Source of the DNA: Catonia carolina
Lineage: Eukaryota; Arthropoda; Insecta; Hemiptera; Achilidae
Length of the DNA: 64,000 nt
Reading direction: 5' to 3'
Assembly: GCA_035578175.1 (NCBI GenBank)
Contig: JAQMRL010000006.1
Coordinates: forward strand, 30,004,393-30,068,392
Part shown: positions 10,006 through 21,771 of the stretch, one piece after another
Position numbering within the stretch: position 1 is the stretch's first letter
Layout of the letters: every line of letters starts with the position of its first letter
Notes under the pieces: generated by a model
Seen by the model: only the letters and a program-made list of their open reading frames with translations
Databases searched by the model: none
What the model was told of the DNA's origin: nothing
Translations under genes and position numbers: made by a program

Positions 10006-10460
10006 TCTCACTCACGTCCTCTCGAAACGTACCTAACCCACCTTTTCCCACCCGAACGCCCGTCATTCCACATCTATTTCCTCCCTACACCGTTCATCTT
10101 CAGTACCTTTAAATCTCACCATACTCTCTCCCTAATTCACCCTACCCATTCCACAGGATCCGTCCATCCACTACCATACCATCAGCTCTGACCACGTTCT
10201 AGCCCCTCATCCTAATTGCTTCTCTTTTATTCAAATACACTGTCTCCTTCCTCTCTACCACCCATATCTTCCTTCTGTTGATACCCGCAGAGTCCATGAC
10301 AAAGCAAAACCTTCTTCTCCGCTATCAAAAACCATCCCTTCACCTGTTGTATTGCCGTACTCTCTTAATTCCCTATCTCGCTTGTGCACTTGTTCTCTTA
10401 TTAACATTCTCACTCATTCGATCTCTCTTACGCACACTTTGTTACCTACTTTAGGGTACT
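10006..10460. other. Pyrimidine-rich block
   Basis: The + strand is strongly enriched for C and T over about 450 bases (for example CCACCCATATCTTCCTTCTG and CTCACTCATTCGATCTCTCT) and poor in G. No simple repeat unit and no convincing reading frame. Cause unknown. Confidence 0.6.
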
Positions 10461-11345
10461 GACCTCCTACGAAAAGTTTACTGTTCCCTTCTTGATTATA
10501 GCTCACTATGAAAGAGTTAAGCTCCATTTAATAATACCAGGATTACTTTACACTTTTCCGTTTTGAATACATAAGGGTATTTCGTTAGAGATGAAATATT
10601 TTAAAATCATAATGTAATTCATTTCAACATACTGATTCAAGAATAAGATATAAATACAAAAAATGTATCTTGTTTAAGTAACCTAGTGAACTACTTTTTA
10701 AATTAACCAACAGTCAGAATTATTCTACACTTAGTTTTCTTTCTCCGCATGGTACTTCCGAAATAAATTTCATTACTTTTTTAGGCTACTATTTAATCGG
10801 AACCAGTGGTGTAAATAAAAATTTTGTTCTGGGTTGTTGATTTTGACGAATGTACCTACTAATACCTTTTTTCTCAAGTGCTTAATAATTAAAACCCTTC
10901 GTTTTTTCAAGAGAAATTTCAATTTATAATTTCCATCCAGTATTTTTTTCCCTCGTATAGGGCCAATTTTAGACCACATGAGGTGACTTAAGATGTTTCT
11001 GGAAGCTCTTTTTGCAGCTCAAATTCTCAGCATTTGCTCATGGTATATGCTTTTCTCCTTTCTTCTGTCCACCCGGTTCAATTTTTTACTCTTCGAAGTC
11101 CTTAAAGTCCGTCATTAATTGTCTGAATTTGGTTTGGTTCATTACGTTTTTCGGTTTATTCCGGGTAAGTATCTCAATGTCCTTTCTGACTTCTTTAAAC
11201 CATTTATCCGACACCTTAGTGTCCGACATCTACTGTTTAGTGTCTTTAAAAATTTGTTTTGTGAACCGCTTGACATCCATTCCCGGTCTAACGTTACCGA
11301 TTATCCCTGGCAGAAGAATTTACCGGTTTTGGTCACTCCAAATTC
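10461..11345. other. Unannotated DNA with possible eroded coding sequence
   Basis: On the minus strand, 11086-11215 reads openly as SDKWFKEVRKDIEILTRNKP and 10773-10979 is open for 68 codons ending near FYLHHWFRLNSSLKK. They lie in different frames with stops between. No family recognised, so I do not call a gene. Confidence 0.35.
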
Positions 11346-11350
11346 ATTTT

Positions 11351-11380
11351 GGTGCGGGAGAACGAGCCCCTTTCACCTAG
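11351..11380 (+). mobile_element. Possible Helitron-like 3' end
   Basis: Sequence GTGCGGGAGAACGAGCCCC followed by TTTCACCTAG and a T. It resembles the Helitron 3' end at 19832-19860 (GTGCGGG...CCCG...GTTCACCTAG then T) and the few bases before it are also alike. The hairpin is weak and no coding sequence precedes it, so at best this is a non-autonomous copy whose 5' end I cannot place. Confidence 0.35.
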
Positions 11381-13227
11381 TATACAGTAATGAGTATTTT
11401 TATACATGACTTAAAAAGCCGAGCGCAGCCGAACCCAAACGACCTTAAAACAAGAGGTGATTTTACAATAATTTGAATAAATAACTAATAATTAAGTTCG
11501 TTAAGCGACAAATTCAAATTATTTTAGTTAGTTATTTAATTTAACTTAGTAGGTTTCCTGCTATTGGTAAAGTTTACTAATCTTTATAATAATTTTTATT
11601 ACATTTCGGATGGTGTCTGGACATCCTGGAACCTCCCTACCAACGCCATCGGAACAAATTACGTTAAAAACAATCCGTAATTGTTATTAGGTAATTCGAA
11701 TTTTTCCCGATTCCGCAGAAGGTTAGAAAAACGAAGTTCACTGTGTTCACTTCATATCGTTAAATATGATGACAGTTTATATTACAGTGATGTAAATGAT
11801 TATGTAATGATGTAAATACAGGTTAATAATGTAGGTTATATAGATTAAAGGGGTGGAAAGGGTACACAGCTTTTCGTGTTAGTAACCTAACAAAACGTTT
11901 CATAATTTATTATAACCTACCTCCGGGTCAGAATCTCATTCCATATAAAATAAACAGGTATGTCTTGATACAGTATCAGCTAATATATCCTGGGCTATTC
12001 AGTCACTTAAATGAATCAATGATAAGGATGTTGATCGTATAGATTTACACCAGTTGAAGGAGGACGGCGTCTGTATATAATATTATTCCGCGTACAAAAA
12101 ACATTTCTCAAGGAACTTCGGAAAAGACGGTTCATCTAGACAAGTATGTTCGGGAAAGATTAATACTCTGGTTTAAATACGAGGAACCAATTTTAAAAAC
12201 GTATTTTGTCACATATTTTCAGAAACTGCATAATGCATACGGTCATGTGCTCAAAAGTCTTCTGGATGGTTTACCAGATAAATTAGAATTCAAAATAAGT
12301 TTTGTCCCATTTAAAATTAATATTAAAAATCAAAGTTTTATTCATATAATATTTTGTCCAATGCACACTTGAGCTCTAACAGTGTTTTTTCCAATGACCA
12401 ATTATAGCGCATTTTTCTTACTCTGAAGAAGGTCGCGATTGATCTAGACAGGTTACATGATTCTTCAAAGGTATTATTTGGCGATCTTTTAGCTGTCAAA
12501 GTTTTACTGTGTTTTTTGAGGTTAGTAACAAGAATCAGTTACACTTTATTAACTTAAACAGTGTTGAAGAAGCTGATAATGAAGAAAACTTACAGTCCAT
12601 TCGAAATAGCATGATAGTAAGTCTCTGAATGGTGGTAATTTTTCAGAATAAAAAGTCCCTTTTCAAAAGTATAATTTCCCTTTTAATTATGCATAAAAAA
12701 TATGATATTAAATTAATTTAATTAATACAATGCCTTTATTTTAAACATAATTGATTTACAGCATATCACAAAAAATAATAATTCAAAAGAAAAAGAAATA
12801 GAAATAAACAAAAAGCTCAGCATAATCTTGACGTGACCTGTAGATGGTAGTCTGCCATAAAAATAGATATATAGATATAATATAAATCTTGGTTTCGTAA
12901 TTCTGAAAATTATATGGAATTTTCTTCATAGTTATTTTACTCCAATTTGTTATTGTTGCATTCGTTAACCCATGAATTCAATACACAAGACGTGATTAAT
13001 TAATACACTAATATTTCGTAATTAATTTTTATTTAATAATAATTAATTGATAAATTTGATTCTATTTTCAGTGCGTTATTGGTAAAATAATAATTTTTTC
13101 TTTCCCATTATTAATTTATCTTTTAAAAAAAACCATTTCATTCACTAACAGGGAAATTAACACAAAAAATCTCTTTAAGTGGTAGCACTGACGCCATGAG
13201 CACATTATAAAATTCCCTCTGTTTTTT
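11381..13227. other. Unannotated AT-rich DNA
   Basis: No gene, RNA or clear repeat seen on either strand. Confidence 0.5.
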
Positions 13228-13239
13228 ATTCTATTTAAG

Positions 13240-13416
13240 CCGGCCGCATTGGCGTAGTTGGTAACGTGCTCGCCTCTCATCATGCGGTCTTGGGTTCGAA
13301 TCCCATTCAGGCACGGCATATTTTCATACGTTACAAAAAATCATTTCATCCTTCACCGTCTGCATTAGCAGCAATTGCAGAACAGTCGGACGTTAAACCA
13401 AAAAAAAAAAAAAAAA
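13240..13416 (+). repeat. SINE-A with perfect target-site duplication
   Basis: Full-length copy from CCGGCCGCATTGGCGTAG to a poly(A) tail of about 17, with B box GGTTCGAATCC. It is flanked by the identical 12-mer ATTCTATTTAAG at 13228-13239 and 13417-13428. This shows reverse-transcriptase-driven insertion and defines both ends of the family. The perfect duplication suggests a fairly recent event. Confidence 0.95.
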
Positions 13417-13428
13417 ATTCTATTTAAG

Positions 13429-14004
13429 TAATACTATCATCCTATTTCGAATGAACTGTATGTGAGTGTCTTGAAGATGATGTTTGTGTAAAAATTCAAT
13501 AATCTGAGACAGAAGGAAGAAACAATGTAAATTTTAAGTATAGACTATTTTGCTTTTTATCTCCAAATTAAAAATGTGAAATACAGTAAATTTCAATTTT
13601 TAATAAAATATTTTATCATTCGCTATATTCTTTTACACACTACTACACTACTAGCTGACCAATAACCAATTATTATTTTTCTTAATTCCGAAACTTCTTT
13701 TTTTGTAATTCTTTACCTCATATCTTATTGTAAAATAAATGATTTTTGTCCTGTTAAGATTTGGTTCGAAAAACGTTTTGTCCTTATCTTTCGTTCTAAG
13801 TGTGGTAATTCGATAATGAAAAATGATTTTTTAAACTTTATTTCAATAGAGTTAGGCTCTAAACACAGTTTAATTGGTTTATTTTAGTAGAAATTCTGTT
13901 GGGGGGAAAAATATTATAATCCGTTTGTAAATTAATTTAGCTGATTTTTTTGTACCGATTTCCAAAAAAGTGTGACATAAAACTTTTTGAATATTTGCTC
14001 CTCA
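13429..14004. other. Unannotated AT-rich DNA
   Basis: No feature seen. Confidence 0.5.
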
Positions 14005-14006
14005 TA

Positions 14007-14941
14007 CAAGGTCTGTTCAAAATATAACCGAACTTTTTGAATTACGCGCTAACGGGGATATTTAGCGACGTGCGGTAGGTAGCACACTGTTCTACGTAAT
14101 TTCTTTTGTAAACTTTTTGTAATTCTTGGATTGTAGATATCTCATTTATTTTTCGTGTTGTGTTTTCAGTACGACGTGTTTAAGTGCTAGCGACGATTTT
14201 TGTAATGTGCGATATTCGGGAGCAAAGATACAACGGAAAATTTTGCGTTGAAACTGGGGAAAACTTTCTCAGAAACATGTAAAGGTTTGAAACAAGCTTA
14301 TTGAAATGATTCTCTGAGTCTTACGAAATATTTTGAATGGTTATCTCGATTTAAAAGTGGTCGCCAGTCAATTGAAAATGACCCTCGACCAAGAAAGTGA
14401 TTATCACTGTTTCTTTCGATTACAAAACATTGTGCATTTTGAATTTTTGCCTCAAGTTTAAACAGTTAATAGTATGCACTATGAAAGCGTTTTAAAATGG
14501 TTACGTGGAAAGATTCACAAAAAGCGACCAGAGTTGTGGTGAGACAACTCATGCTCCTCCATCACGAAAATACTCCCGCACATTCAGCTTTGTCAATTCG
14601 TCAGTTTTGTGCCAAAAATCAGATGACTGTCCTCTTTCATCCTCCGTACTCGCCAGATCTGGCGAGTACTCCTTTGATTTTTTCTATTTTCGAAATTAAA
14701 ATCGGTGATGAGAGGACGCTATTTCGAGACTGTTGATGACATTAAAGAAAACTTATCACAGACCTTGAAGCACATCTCAAACGAAGCCATCCAGGACTGC
14801 TTTGTGAAGTGGAAATATCGCTGGGAAAAGTGTGTGAATAGGAGAGGGGAGTACTTTGAAGTAAACAAGGACAAATAATATGTAAAATTAATAATAAAGA
14901 TTTAAAACCAAAAGTTCGGGTATTTTTTTGAACAGACCTCG
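14007..14941 (+). mobile_element. Decayed mariner element
   Basis: Terminal inverted repeats: AAGGTCTGTTCAAAATATA at the left, and at the right the inverse of CGAGGTCTGTTCAAAAAAAT. A TA precedes the left end. The right-hand target duplication is no longer clear (AACATA). At about 935 bp it is shorter than the usual 1.3 kb because the middle of the transposase is deleted. Confidence 0.8.
14205..14878 (+). pseudogene. Mariner transposase, broken and internally deleted
   Basis: Early codons align with the mariner helix-turn-helix region: a KFCVETGENF-like stretch, then the FEWLSRFKSGRQSIENDPR type of sequence, with several stops. The frame at 14497-14700 has HHENTPAHSA (the second catalytic Asp has become Glu) and PPYSPDLAS. 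The last Asp block (CDFFLFP in intact relatives) is lost. After a frameshift, 14730-14878 reads HISNEAIQDCFVKWKYRWEK and ends EYFEVNKDK. The first catalytic Asp region is deleted. An intact protein would cut and paste DNA at TA sites; this one cannot. Confidence 0.85.
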
Positions 14942-15147
14942 AACATAGTTTACTATAAAAGGTGCGTAACCTCGGGAAGAATACATTTTTATCCCAACGT
15001 GCAGGCAGCTTTGAGAGTAGCGTTACTAGAGAATATATAAAAAAATGTTTTTAACTTCTCATCTGGAAAAATTAAGAAGCTCTGTTGGATATCCGACATC
15101 CACCGTAAGGTGACGACATCGGGTTTATTGACTTAATTTATTATGTA

Positions 15148-16225
15148 CAGTAAAATCTCTCTATAGCGGAATTGAAGGGACCATGAGGTACCGCCGCTAT
15201 AAAGAGAGTTCCGTTATAGAGAGAGCGAGTAATTAACGGTGGGAGGGAAGTTGGAGTATTAATTTTTCTGTACAAAATAACTTATATACGTATGTAAATG
15301 GTGCATGGAATGAGTTTTTGAAAAACTACTGAATAGATAACTTTATGACGAATGTTTAATACAGTAGATTACTTCAATATAGTGAGATATTTAAATTAAT
15401 TACATAAAGTGTAGGTTATTATTAACTTAACGAGAAATTTGGATAAAACTGGTTTTATTAGATGTTGTGTTACTAATGTTTAACAATAGAATTTCACTTT
15501 TCGTATTGAACTTTTTTCAATAATCATTTATACAGTACATACCGTAATAGATAGCCTAAAATTAATTAGCACTGAAACTCGTTTTTTACTGAACAGTAAT
15601 AAACATAGGATACATACAATTAAAATCTCCTAAAACATAGGCTACACAAACACAAAAAAAAAATACACTTTACGGTATATAGTTTTACGTTATTAAGGAA
15701 ACAATGACTGTGAAGTACATTTCATTTCGTAAAATAAGTTGTAAATTTTGTTTCGTTTTCAATTCATAAAACATGTCTTCAATCTCATTTTCAATTCATA
15801 AAACATGTCTTCAATCTCATTTTTAATGTTTAAAACTTGTAAATTTTCATTTACATATTGGCTATGACAGTATGTGTAAACAACAAGAATAGCGTCTAGT
15901 GCCTGTTTACTTGAAGGGACAACATTTCTGTTTCCATTTCATCGTCATCTTCACTTTCTTCCTCGTTGTTTTGGCCTAAGACATTTTCGATTACTGCAAA
16001 GTGAAGTAGCTAAGTGATGAAGTGGCTAAGTCATTGTCTGTCCCTACATAGGCGTCTAAATCCATATCCTGAAGATATTGTTTTGCCGCTATAGAGAGAT
16101 TTTTGTGCCGCTATAACGAGAGTTAAATACATTATCGTAGTATACGAAAGGGTCGGGGTCGGTAAATAATGCCGCTAAAGAGAGATTTCCGCTATATAGA
16201 GTTCCGCAATAGAGAGATTTTACTG
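15148..16225 (-). mobile_element. Pogo/Tigger-like element with subterminal repeats
   Basis: Terminal inverted repeats CAGTAAAATCTCTCTATAGC at the left and the inverse of CAGTAAAATCTCTCTATTGC at the right, flanked by TA on both sides (15146-15147, 16226-16227). Several further copies of a CCGCTATAGAGAGA-type motif sit just inside both ends, which could be extra transposase-binding sites. It encodes a decayed transposase C-terminus on the minus strand. CAG ends and TA targets are typical of the pogo/Tigger group. Confidence 0.85.
15759..16085 (-). pseudogene. Pogo-like transposase C-terminus
   Basis: Minus-strand frames read LQDMDLDAYVGTDNDLATSS, then an acidic stretch NNEEESEDDDEMETEMLSLQ, then QALDAILVVYTYCHSQYVNE and NIKNEIEDMFYELKMRLK. 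Such an acidic tail followed by an ALxAL-type helix is characteristic of pogo-family proteins after the DDE domain. At least two frameshifts occur. A 33-bp segment (about 15759-15825) is duplicated in tandem. Catalytic and DNA-binding domains are gone. Confidence 0.7.
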
Positions 16226-16229
16226 TATA

Positions 16230-17074
16230 TAATTTTATTCTATTCAGAAAACCTAAAACACTTTTTAAATACATGATTAGCTGAAAACTTTTCAAGATAT
16301 AATTTATTCAATATTTTTTAATAATCTCGTTTTCCATCGGTTAGTTTGTTTATGAAGCAGATATTTTAAAAAGTAAACGAAGATTCATCATTTAAAGTTG
16401 GTTTGATGTATTTTTGAAACGTCGTTTAATTCCGCTAATAAAGAATTTTTTTTATAAAATATTTGTCAAACTTTTGTAGGTAATACGTTCATAATATCAA
16501 CAAACAAGAAATGAATATGAAATGTATATAAGCGGCATTAGGAAGTTTACATGGGCGTGTAATTTTTATTTGGTTTTTACTCTGTGGTATTTTTAATTAA
16601 GCATGTGATTGGATTTTGAAAAATCACAGAAAACATTAATAAAAAAAGTTGAAAACCATTAAATACTTTCAAATTTATCCTGAAATGGTTACAGGAGTAA
16701 TTAACTTTTATATTCAACCATAAAGGCATAAACCAGTATTTTAATACGGTTTGAACCCTGCGCATTAAAGAAAAAATGTGGGTGTTTCAAACATTATTTT
16801 AAATGATGGTTATTTTAAAAAACGCTTCTCCCATTCAAAGCAGAGTTCTTAACTTGACATTTACCCGATCTTTTCGATTTATTTATTTATTTAAATTCAC
16901 ATGGTTGTGTAGGGCTCATAAATTTTAACAAAATTTTGTTGTTTATTACGTTCTCGCCTGTATAAAGTAGGCTATAGGCAAGGAAAGATATTGTAACAAT
17001 TTCTAAAAGGGATTATCCCGGGACATATGCCTTCAATGCTCCCCCATAATTGTGAATACGATGCACTATTGATG
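16230..17074. other. Unannotated AT-rich DNA
   Basis: No gene or family repeat seen. Confidence 0.5.
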
Positions 17075-17076
17075 TA

Positions 17077-17664
17077 CAGTAGAATCTCAGTAGTCCGACC
17101 TGTTCGGGACTGAGAGGGTGCCGGATTACTGAAAATGCCGGATTACTGGATGTTTTGAAATTTTAAAACTATAAATTATAAATTTAAACAAAAAATGAAT
17201 ATGCATTGATTTCTATGTGATTTTAAATTAAATTAACTAATTAAAAAAGGTTTGCTGAGTACTTCTGTAGTCATTGTACTAAACATAATTATCGGCTATT
17301 GACATCGACTAGTGCGGTGTGGGGGTGCTCGTGTTCTGAGAATTACGTTTCGTTGTCAATTCAGCATGAAGTATGGAGTATGACCCAGTTCTGGGTTTCG
17401 AATAAAAGGCCAAAAATTATTCCATTTAACAATAATTAAGGTCTGCTTATTCATTTCTTTAATCAAATTCTAAACATAGGATTAAATCCTACATGTTATA
17501 TGAAATTCGGCGTAATTAGGTCGAGTTGATTTCCCTAATTCAATTTAAATCTTTTACCAAAATCTGTCCTGGGTGAGGTTTCATACTTTTAGGCCTAATA
17601 TTTTAAAGGCTGGATTACTGGAGGTGCCGAACTACTGCACGGCCGGACTACCGAGATTCTACTG
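17077..17664. mobile_element. Pogo-like MITE
   Basis: 588-bp element with inverted ends CAGTAGAATCTCAGTAGTCC and, inverted, CAGTAGAATCTCGGTAGTCC, flanked by TA on both sides (17075-17076, 17665-17666). Extra motifs of the form GCCGGATTACTG repeat inside both ends. No coding sequence is left. The ends differ from those of the other three pogo-like elements here, so it would have used a different transposase. Confidence 0.85.
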
Positions 17665-17666
17665 TA

Positions 17667-18356
17667 TTATAGTTCTGTTTTGATTTTCAGTTCATTATTA
17701 CTTCGTTTATTTATTGTATGGCAACCTTACATTATTTTCTTCCTGTTGAAAAGAAAATAATACCCCAAAAAATATGTTATTTAAAGATCGAATGATTAAA
17801 ATGACATAAAATACAACAGACTGAAAGACCTAAAATTGAAAAAAATGAAAGTGAAATAACAGGATGTTCCAAGGTAAGAAAACTTAGAATTAAAAAGTGT
17901 AGAATTATCTTTTTCTATATAAGAGAAGAATTGCAATAAATATACTTCTCATGAATTTTATACTGAAGAAAACAAAGGATGGATTCAAAGTTCGGGATGC
18001 TGTGGTCGAGCTAACGAAGCGTGTTCCATCGAAGAGGTGGTGAGACCTTCGAAACTGGTTTTTGCAAGATTCTGAGATTGAGAATTATTATGGACTTTTT
18101 AAGGGGTTTTTACATTCTTAAGACGGACAGTACGGGAAATATTTTTTTCAGGTTCTATTTATGTTAATTTAAGAAATAAATCAAGAGAAATTTAAAAAAC
18201 ATACATTTACATTATTTTTTTGGGCCCCCTTTTACTGGAACGGTTGTCCAAAAAGGGGACATTTACCTTGTTTTAGTTATTTAAAAAAGTTTTGTATAAT
18301 TGCAATTAATTTTTGTAGAAAAACAAATCTCTTAATAGTAATCCATTAGGTAGATC
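17667..18356. other. Unannotated AT-rich DNA
   Basis: No feature recognised. Confidence 0.5.
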
Positions 18357-18646
18357 AACCTACTAGGTAGTTGTCATCATCGCAAGTTAGCTGTTTAACT
18401 GCTGATTTTAGGATACCAAGGTTCCTAGTTCTAATCCTAATAAAGGTAGTTATTTTTATACGCATTTGAATACTAGACAGTGGTTACCAGTTTAATTGGA
18501 TGATTGTGGTTCAATTAATTATACTTTCTCAGGAATGAATAGCCTGCTTCTGCACAAGACTACACCTCATCTCATTGGGTCATAGGGTTGCTTATTGTTC
18601 TTAAATTGAACAGATTACAATGTACACACATTAGGGATTAAAAAAT
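18357..18646 (+). repeat. SINE-C
   Basis: Same block order as 3613-3932: GGTTCCTAGTTCTAATCC (B-box region), GTGGTTACCAGTTTAATTGG, CTTTCTCAGGAATG, CACAAGACTACACCTCA and an end at CACACATTAGGGATTAAAAA. It lacks about 30 bases of the body after ACACCTCATCT. Confidence 0.75.
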
Positions 18647-18659
18647 ATTACTAACAGTA

Positions 18660-19290
18660 AAACAAGTATTGAACTTTCAAAACGGTAATTGTATCGCAAT
18701 TTCTTATTGATGTATAAAACATCAGCGTTCCCATTTCAGAAAACTTTCCCATATAAGTGGCAAAGCTGGAAGATGAACGAGCGAGGTAGAACTGTTAGTA
18801 ATGCTAAACATTTATAACATTTAGTACTTATTACTAACTTATTATTAACACGTAAAAACAAATGACAATCGAAATAAAACAAAAAAAAAAAATAGGTTTT
18901 AAATAAAATTTTAATTAAATCTGACCTGGTTTAAAAAAAAAAAAATGAAATTTAGAATATTTTAGATATTATTTAGTTAATATTATTATTAAATATATTT
19001 TATGAAGTGTATCTCAGCTATTATTGAATTAATCTATATAACTTATTAATAGCAAGCAGGTTTTTTTTCAACACGATTTTAACCACCTGAACCTTCACCG
19101 ATTTTCCCCGAAGTGGGCTCAAATGAAACGTCTGTTCTCGAGTAGATTTGTAGAAAACTAAATCAAATATTTCGATTTATGACCGTAAAATAGGAGGTCT
19201 AAAATAAATTGGAGTGGGGGAAAGTTCAACGAAGTGAAGTATAGGCCTCTCTCTTTCTATCTATCCCTCCCACATCTCGCACAGCTATTT
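18660..19290. other. Unannotated AT-rich DNA
   Basis: Possibly the eroded upstream part of the Helitron at 19295-19860, but no helicase or Rep motif could be read here. Confidence 0.4.
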
Positions 19291-19294
19291 CAGT

Positions 19295-19860
19295 TTGGAG
19301 AGGGGGCTACTAACACTATTTTCTTCAGGCAACCACACTGATATCATTTTCTTCATTTTAATTGGCCTGCCTCCTCACATTTTAAAATTAAAGGTTGGTG
19401 CCATAGTAATTCTGTTACGTAACATCAACGTAATCAGTGGGTTAATGAATGGCACAAAACTGGTGGTGAAAAGAATGTACGAAAATTTTCTTGATTTAGA
19501 AGTCATAACAGGGGCAGCCAAAGGCAGAAGGGTTTTACTACCGCGGTTAGATGTAACCCCTTCGGATGGAACTTTGCCATTTACATTTAAGAGAAGACAG
19601 TTCCCCATCCGTTTAGCATTTGCGATTACAATAAATAAATCCCAAGGCCAAACAGTCAACAATGTTGGCCTTTATCTGCCACAGCCGGTATTTTCACATG
19701 GACAATTTGTACGTTGCTATGTCACGTGTCAGATCATTTGATAGCCTAAAAGTTCAAATAATGCCACACAACAATAAAACAAAAAAATGTTGTTTACAGA
19801 GAAGTTCTATAAAAACAAATTTACACTTTTGTGCGGGTTTTCCCGAACAGGTTCACCTAG
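19295..19860 (+). mobile_element. 3' end of a Helitron
   Basis: Contains the last part of a PIF1-type helicase reading frame. Forty-eight bases after its stop come a small hairpin CGGG-TTTT-CCCG (19834-19845), 11 further bases, and the terminal CTAG (19857-19860) followed by T. A hairpin 10-12 bases before a CTAG end inserted next to T is the standard Helitron 3' structure. The 5' end, the Rep domain and most of the helicase are not visible. Confidence 0.75.
19313..19812 (+). pseudogene. Helitron PIF1-like helicase, C-terminal part
   Basis: Helitron proteins join a Rep nuclease to a PIF1-type 5'-3' helicase used in rolling-circle transposition. Here the final helicase motifs are visible: GLPPHILKLKVGAIVILLRN, then NGTKLVVKR, RRQFPIRLAFAITINKSQGQ (motif V region) and VGLYLPQPVFSHGQ. 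After one extra T in a run at 19706-19708 the frame shifts to LYVAMSRVRSFDSLKVQI (motif VI). One extra A in the run near 19781-19787 shifts it again to NVVYREVL and the stop TAA at 19810-19812. Apart from these two single-base insertions the 165 codons are well preserved. Confidence 0.85.
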
Positions 19861-20896
19861 TATTTAATAGTTTACCGGTTTATTCTGTTTGTATCGTTTC
19901 TGAAGTCCGTCGCTCGCCTTAAAAGTTTCGTTCAATGTTCTAATGGTATTTAATATATTTCTTGCCGTATTTCAATTAACTAATGTTCTTTCACTTCAAC
20001 TTCATTTCATAGGTTTGTCTGTGACTTTGTACTATGAGTTATAAAACAAGTATACTTTATATTTACTTATCACATTCCATAAATCAAACCGTACATAAAC
20101 ACAACCATTCTCTTCAAACTGCCCCGGTCAACAGCACACCAAATCAAATATGCATTAGCTTATATTAATTACTTTTTGTTTGATAATTTTTAAAACTTTC
20201 AAATAAAATATAAATTTGTGTTGTAAATAATATGTCTTTTAAACTTATTTGATGATCTGCGTATATATTTTCTTTATATTTCTGTATTTTAAAATTTTGA
20301 TAAATGTTTTTTGTAACTTTGAAACTCTCTTTTGATTCATTTAACAGAAAAACTTCCATCACTTAATTAACACTTGTTTTTTAATTATTAGCTGAGATTA
20401 TTAAGTTAATTGATTTAATAATTTAGAAATAAATTTTAATTATAATTAGCCAGTTTAATAATTTACAAAATGTAAGAATTTAATTATAAATGTTTACATA
20501 ATTATCAATATCAGTCAGGTTATAAAAACATGGTTATTATCACCTTGTACATTTGTAATGCTACACGTTGAAGCTCACAATGATATGACATCAATTTAAT
20601 CTCATAAAATTCAAAACTCATTAAGAAACTATAACTGTTTTGTTATTTTTATTTATTCAAAAATTATTCCTTGTGGGTAACGATATTTATAGCCTGAGTT
20701 TTCTATATTGGTGTTAAACAGAAATTTACCAAAAGGAAATTAAAAAATAAATAAATATTTAAGCAGAGTTAACGGACTTCACCTCTAATATAATGTCAAT
20801 GAATAAATATTTGCTTTTAAAATACTGGAGATTTTCACGAAAGTTATCAAGGAACTAAAATCTATATATGTACTTGTGTGTTTAACGTACATAAAA
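19861..20896. other. Unannotated AT-rich DNA
   Basis: No gene or family repeat recognised. Confidence 0.5.
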
Positions 20897-20898
20897 AT

Positions 20899-20945
<47 letters not shown>
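20897..20945. repeat. (CA)n(TA)n microsatellite
   Basis: A short CA run passing into about 18 AT units. Confidence 0.95.
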
Positions 20946-20948
<3 letters not shown>

Positions 20949-21397
20949 TTAAGTCATAACATTGGGACTTAATACTGCAGCTTTATAGATGGATAAAGTG
21001 AAGTATATACGAACCGTCAGTCAAGAATTATTAGAATCAGTGACATGATTGGTTTTGTGGTGGTGGGAAAGAAGAACCGCTGTGAAGAGATATTCTCTGA
21101 TTCTACGTTTCGATGTGAAAAGAGAAATGCGATGACTTATTCCCGGGAATTTCTCTTGATCCCTCCTTAAATCCGACCACCCAACCATCTACACATTCCA
21201 GATAAAATGTCATTCGAAATACAAAACTGTACTAATGAAAAATATAAATTTAAGGTCAAAGTTCAGATTGAATTAACTTGTACCATTTTATATCTCGGTG
21301 GGTTTGCAGCATTTAAAAAAAAATATTTAATACATACATTTGGATTTTATTGACTGTTAAAATGTTGGCACTTAACATAAGTTTGATCTAATTGTAA
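20946..21397. other. Unannotated DNA
   Basis: No feature recognised. Confidence 0.5.
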
Positions 21398-21690
21398 TAC
21401 AAAGAGTGATTCAAAGTTCAACAGCAGTCTCTCGGGAGGTGATTTTATAGCTAGAAATAAGAAAAAAATGCCAACCCAAAGTTTTGGAAACGGTTTGTTA
21501 GCGAGTTACAGCTCTTTTATTCGTTCAAATTGGACACGCAATACGATGTAGCTTCAGAAACTGTTAAGAATACTCCTACTGTTATAATTCACACTAGAAA
21601 AAAATGGATTCATCGTGCAAAATTATACATTGAATAAAACAGCTACAATTTCGAGCAACTTTGTAGTTGATATGAAACACCCTTAGTCTT
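21398..21690 (+). repeat. Possible MITE or left end of a larger element
   Basis: Begins TACAAAGAGTGATTCAAAG and contains GGTTTGTTAGCGAGTTACAG. A diverged inverted counterpart lies at 23830-24078, with CGCTAGCCGTTACAAACC and the end GTGAATCACCCTGTA. They may be two solitary copies, or the two ends of one element that brackets 21.4-24.1 kb. Confidence 0.35.
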
Positions 21691-21771
21691 TTAATTAAAT
21701 TTTTGTTTTTTTAAAAATTGAATTGAATTGAAAACTAATCAATTCTTTTGAAAAGTAATAATTCTTTGATT

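Noticed and set aside
11012..11409. Two overlapping + strand open stretches of 122 and 96 codons
   Set aside because: They are in different frames over the same bases, have no recognisable motifs, and the opposite strand looks at least as coding-like.
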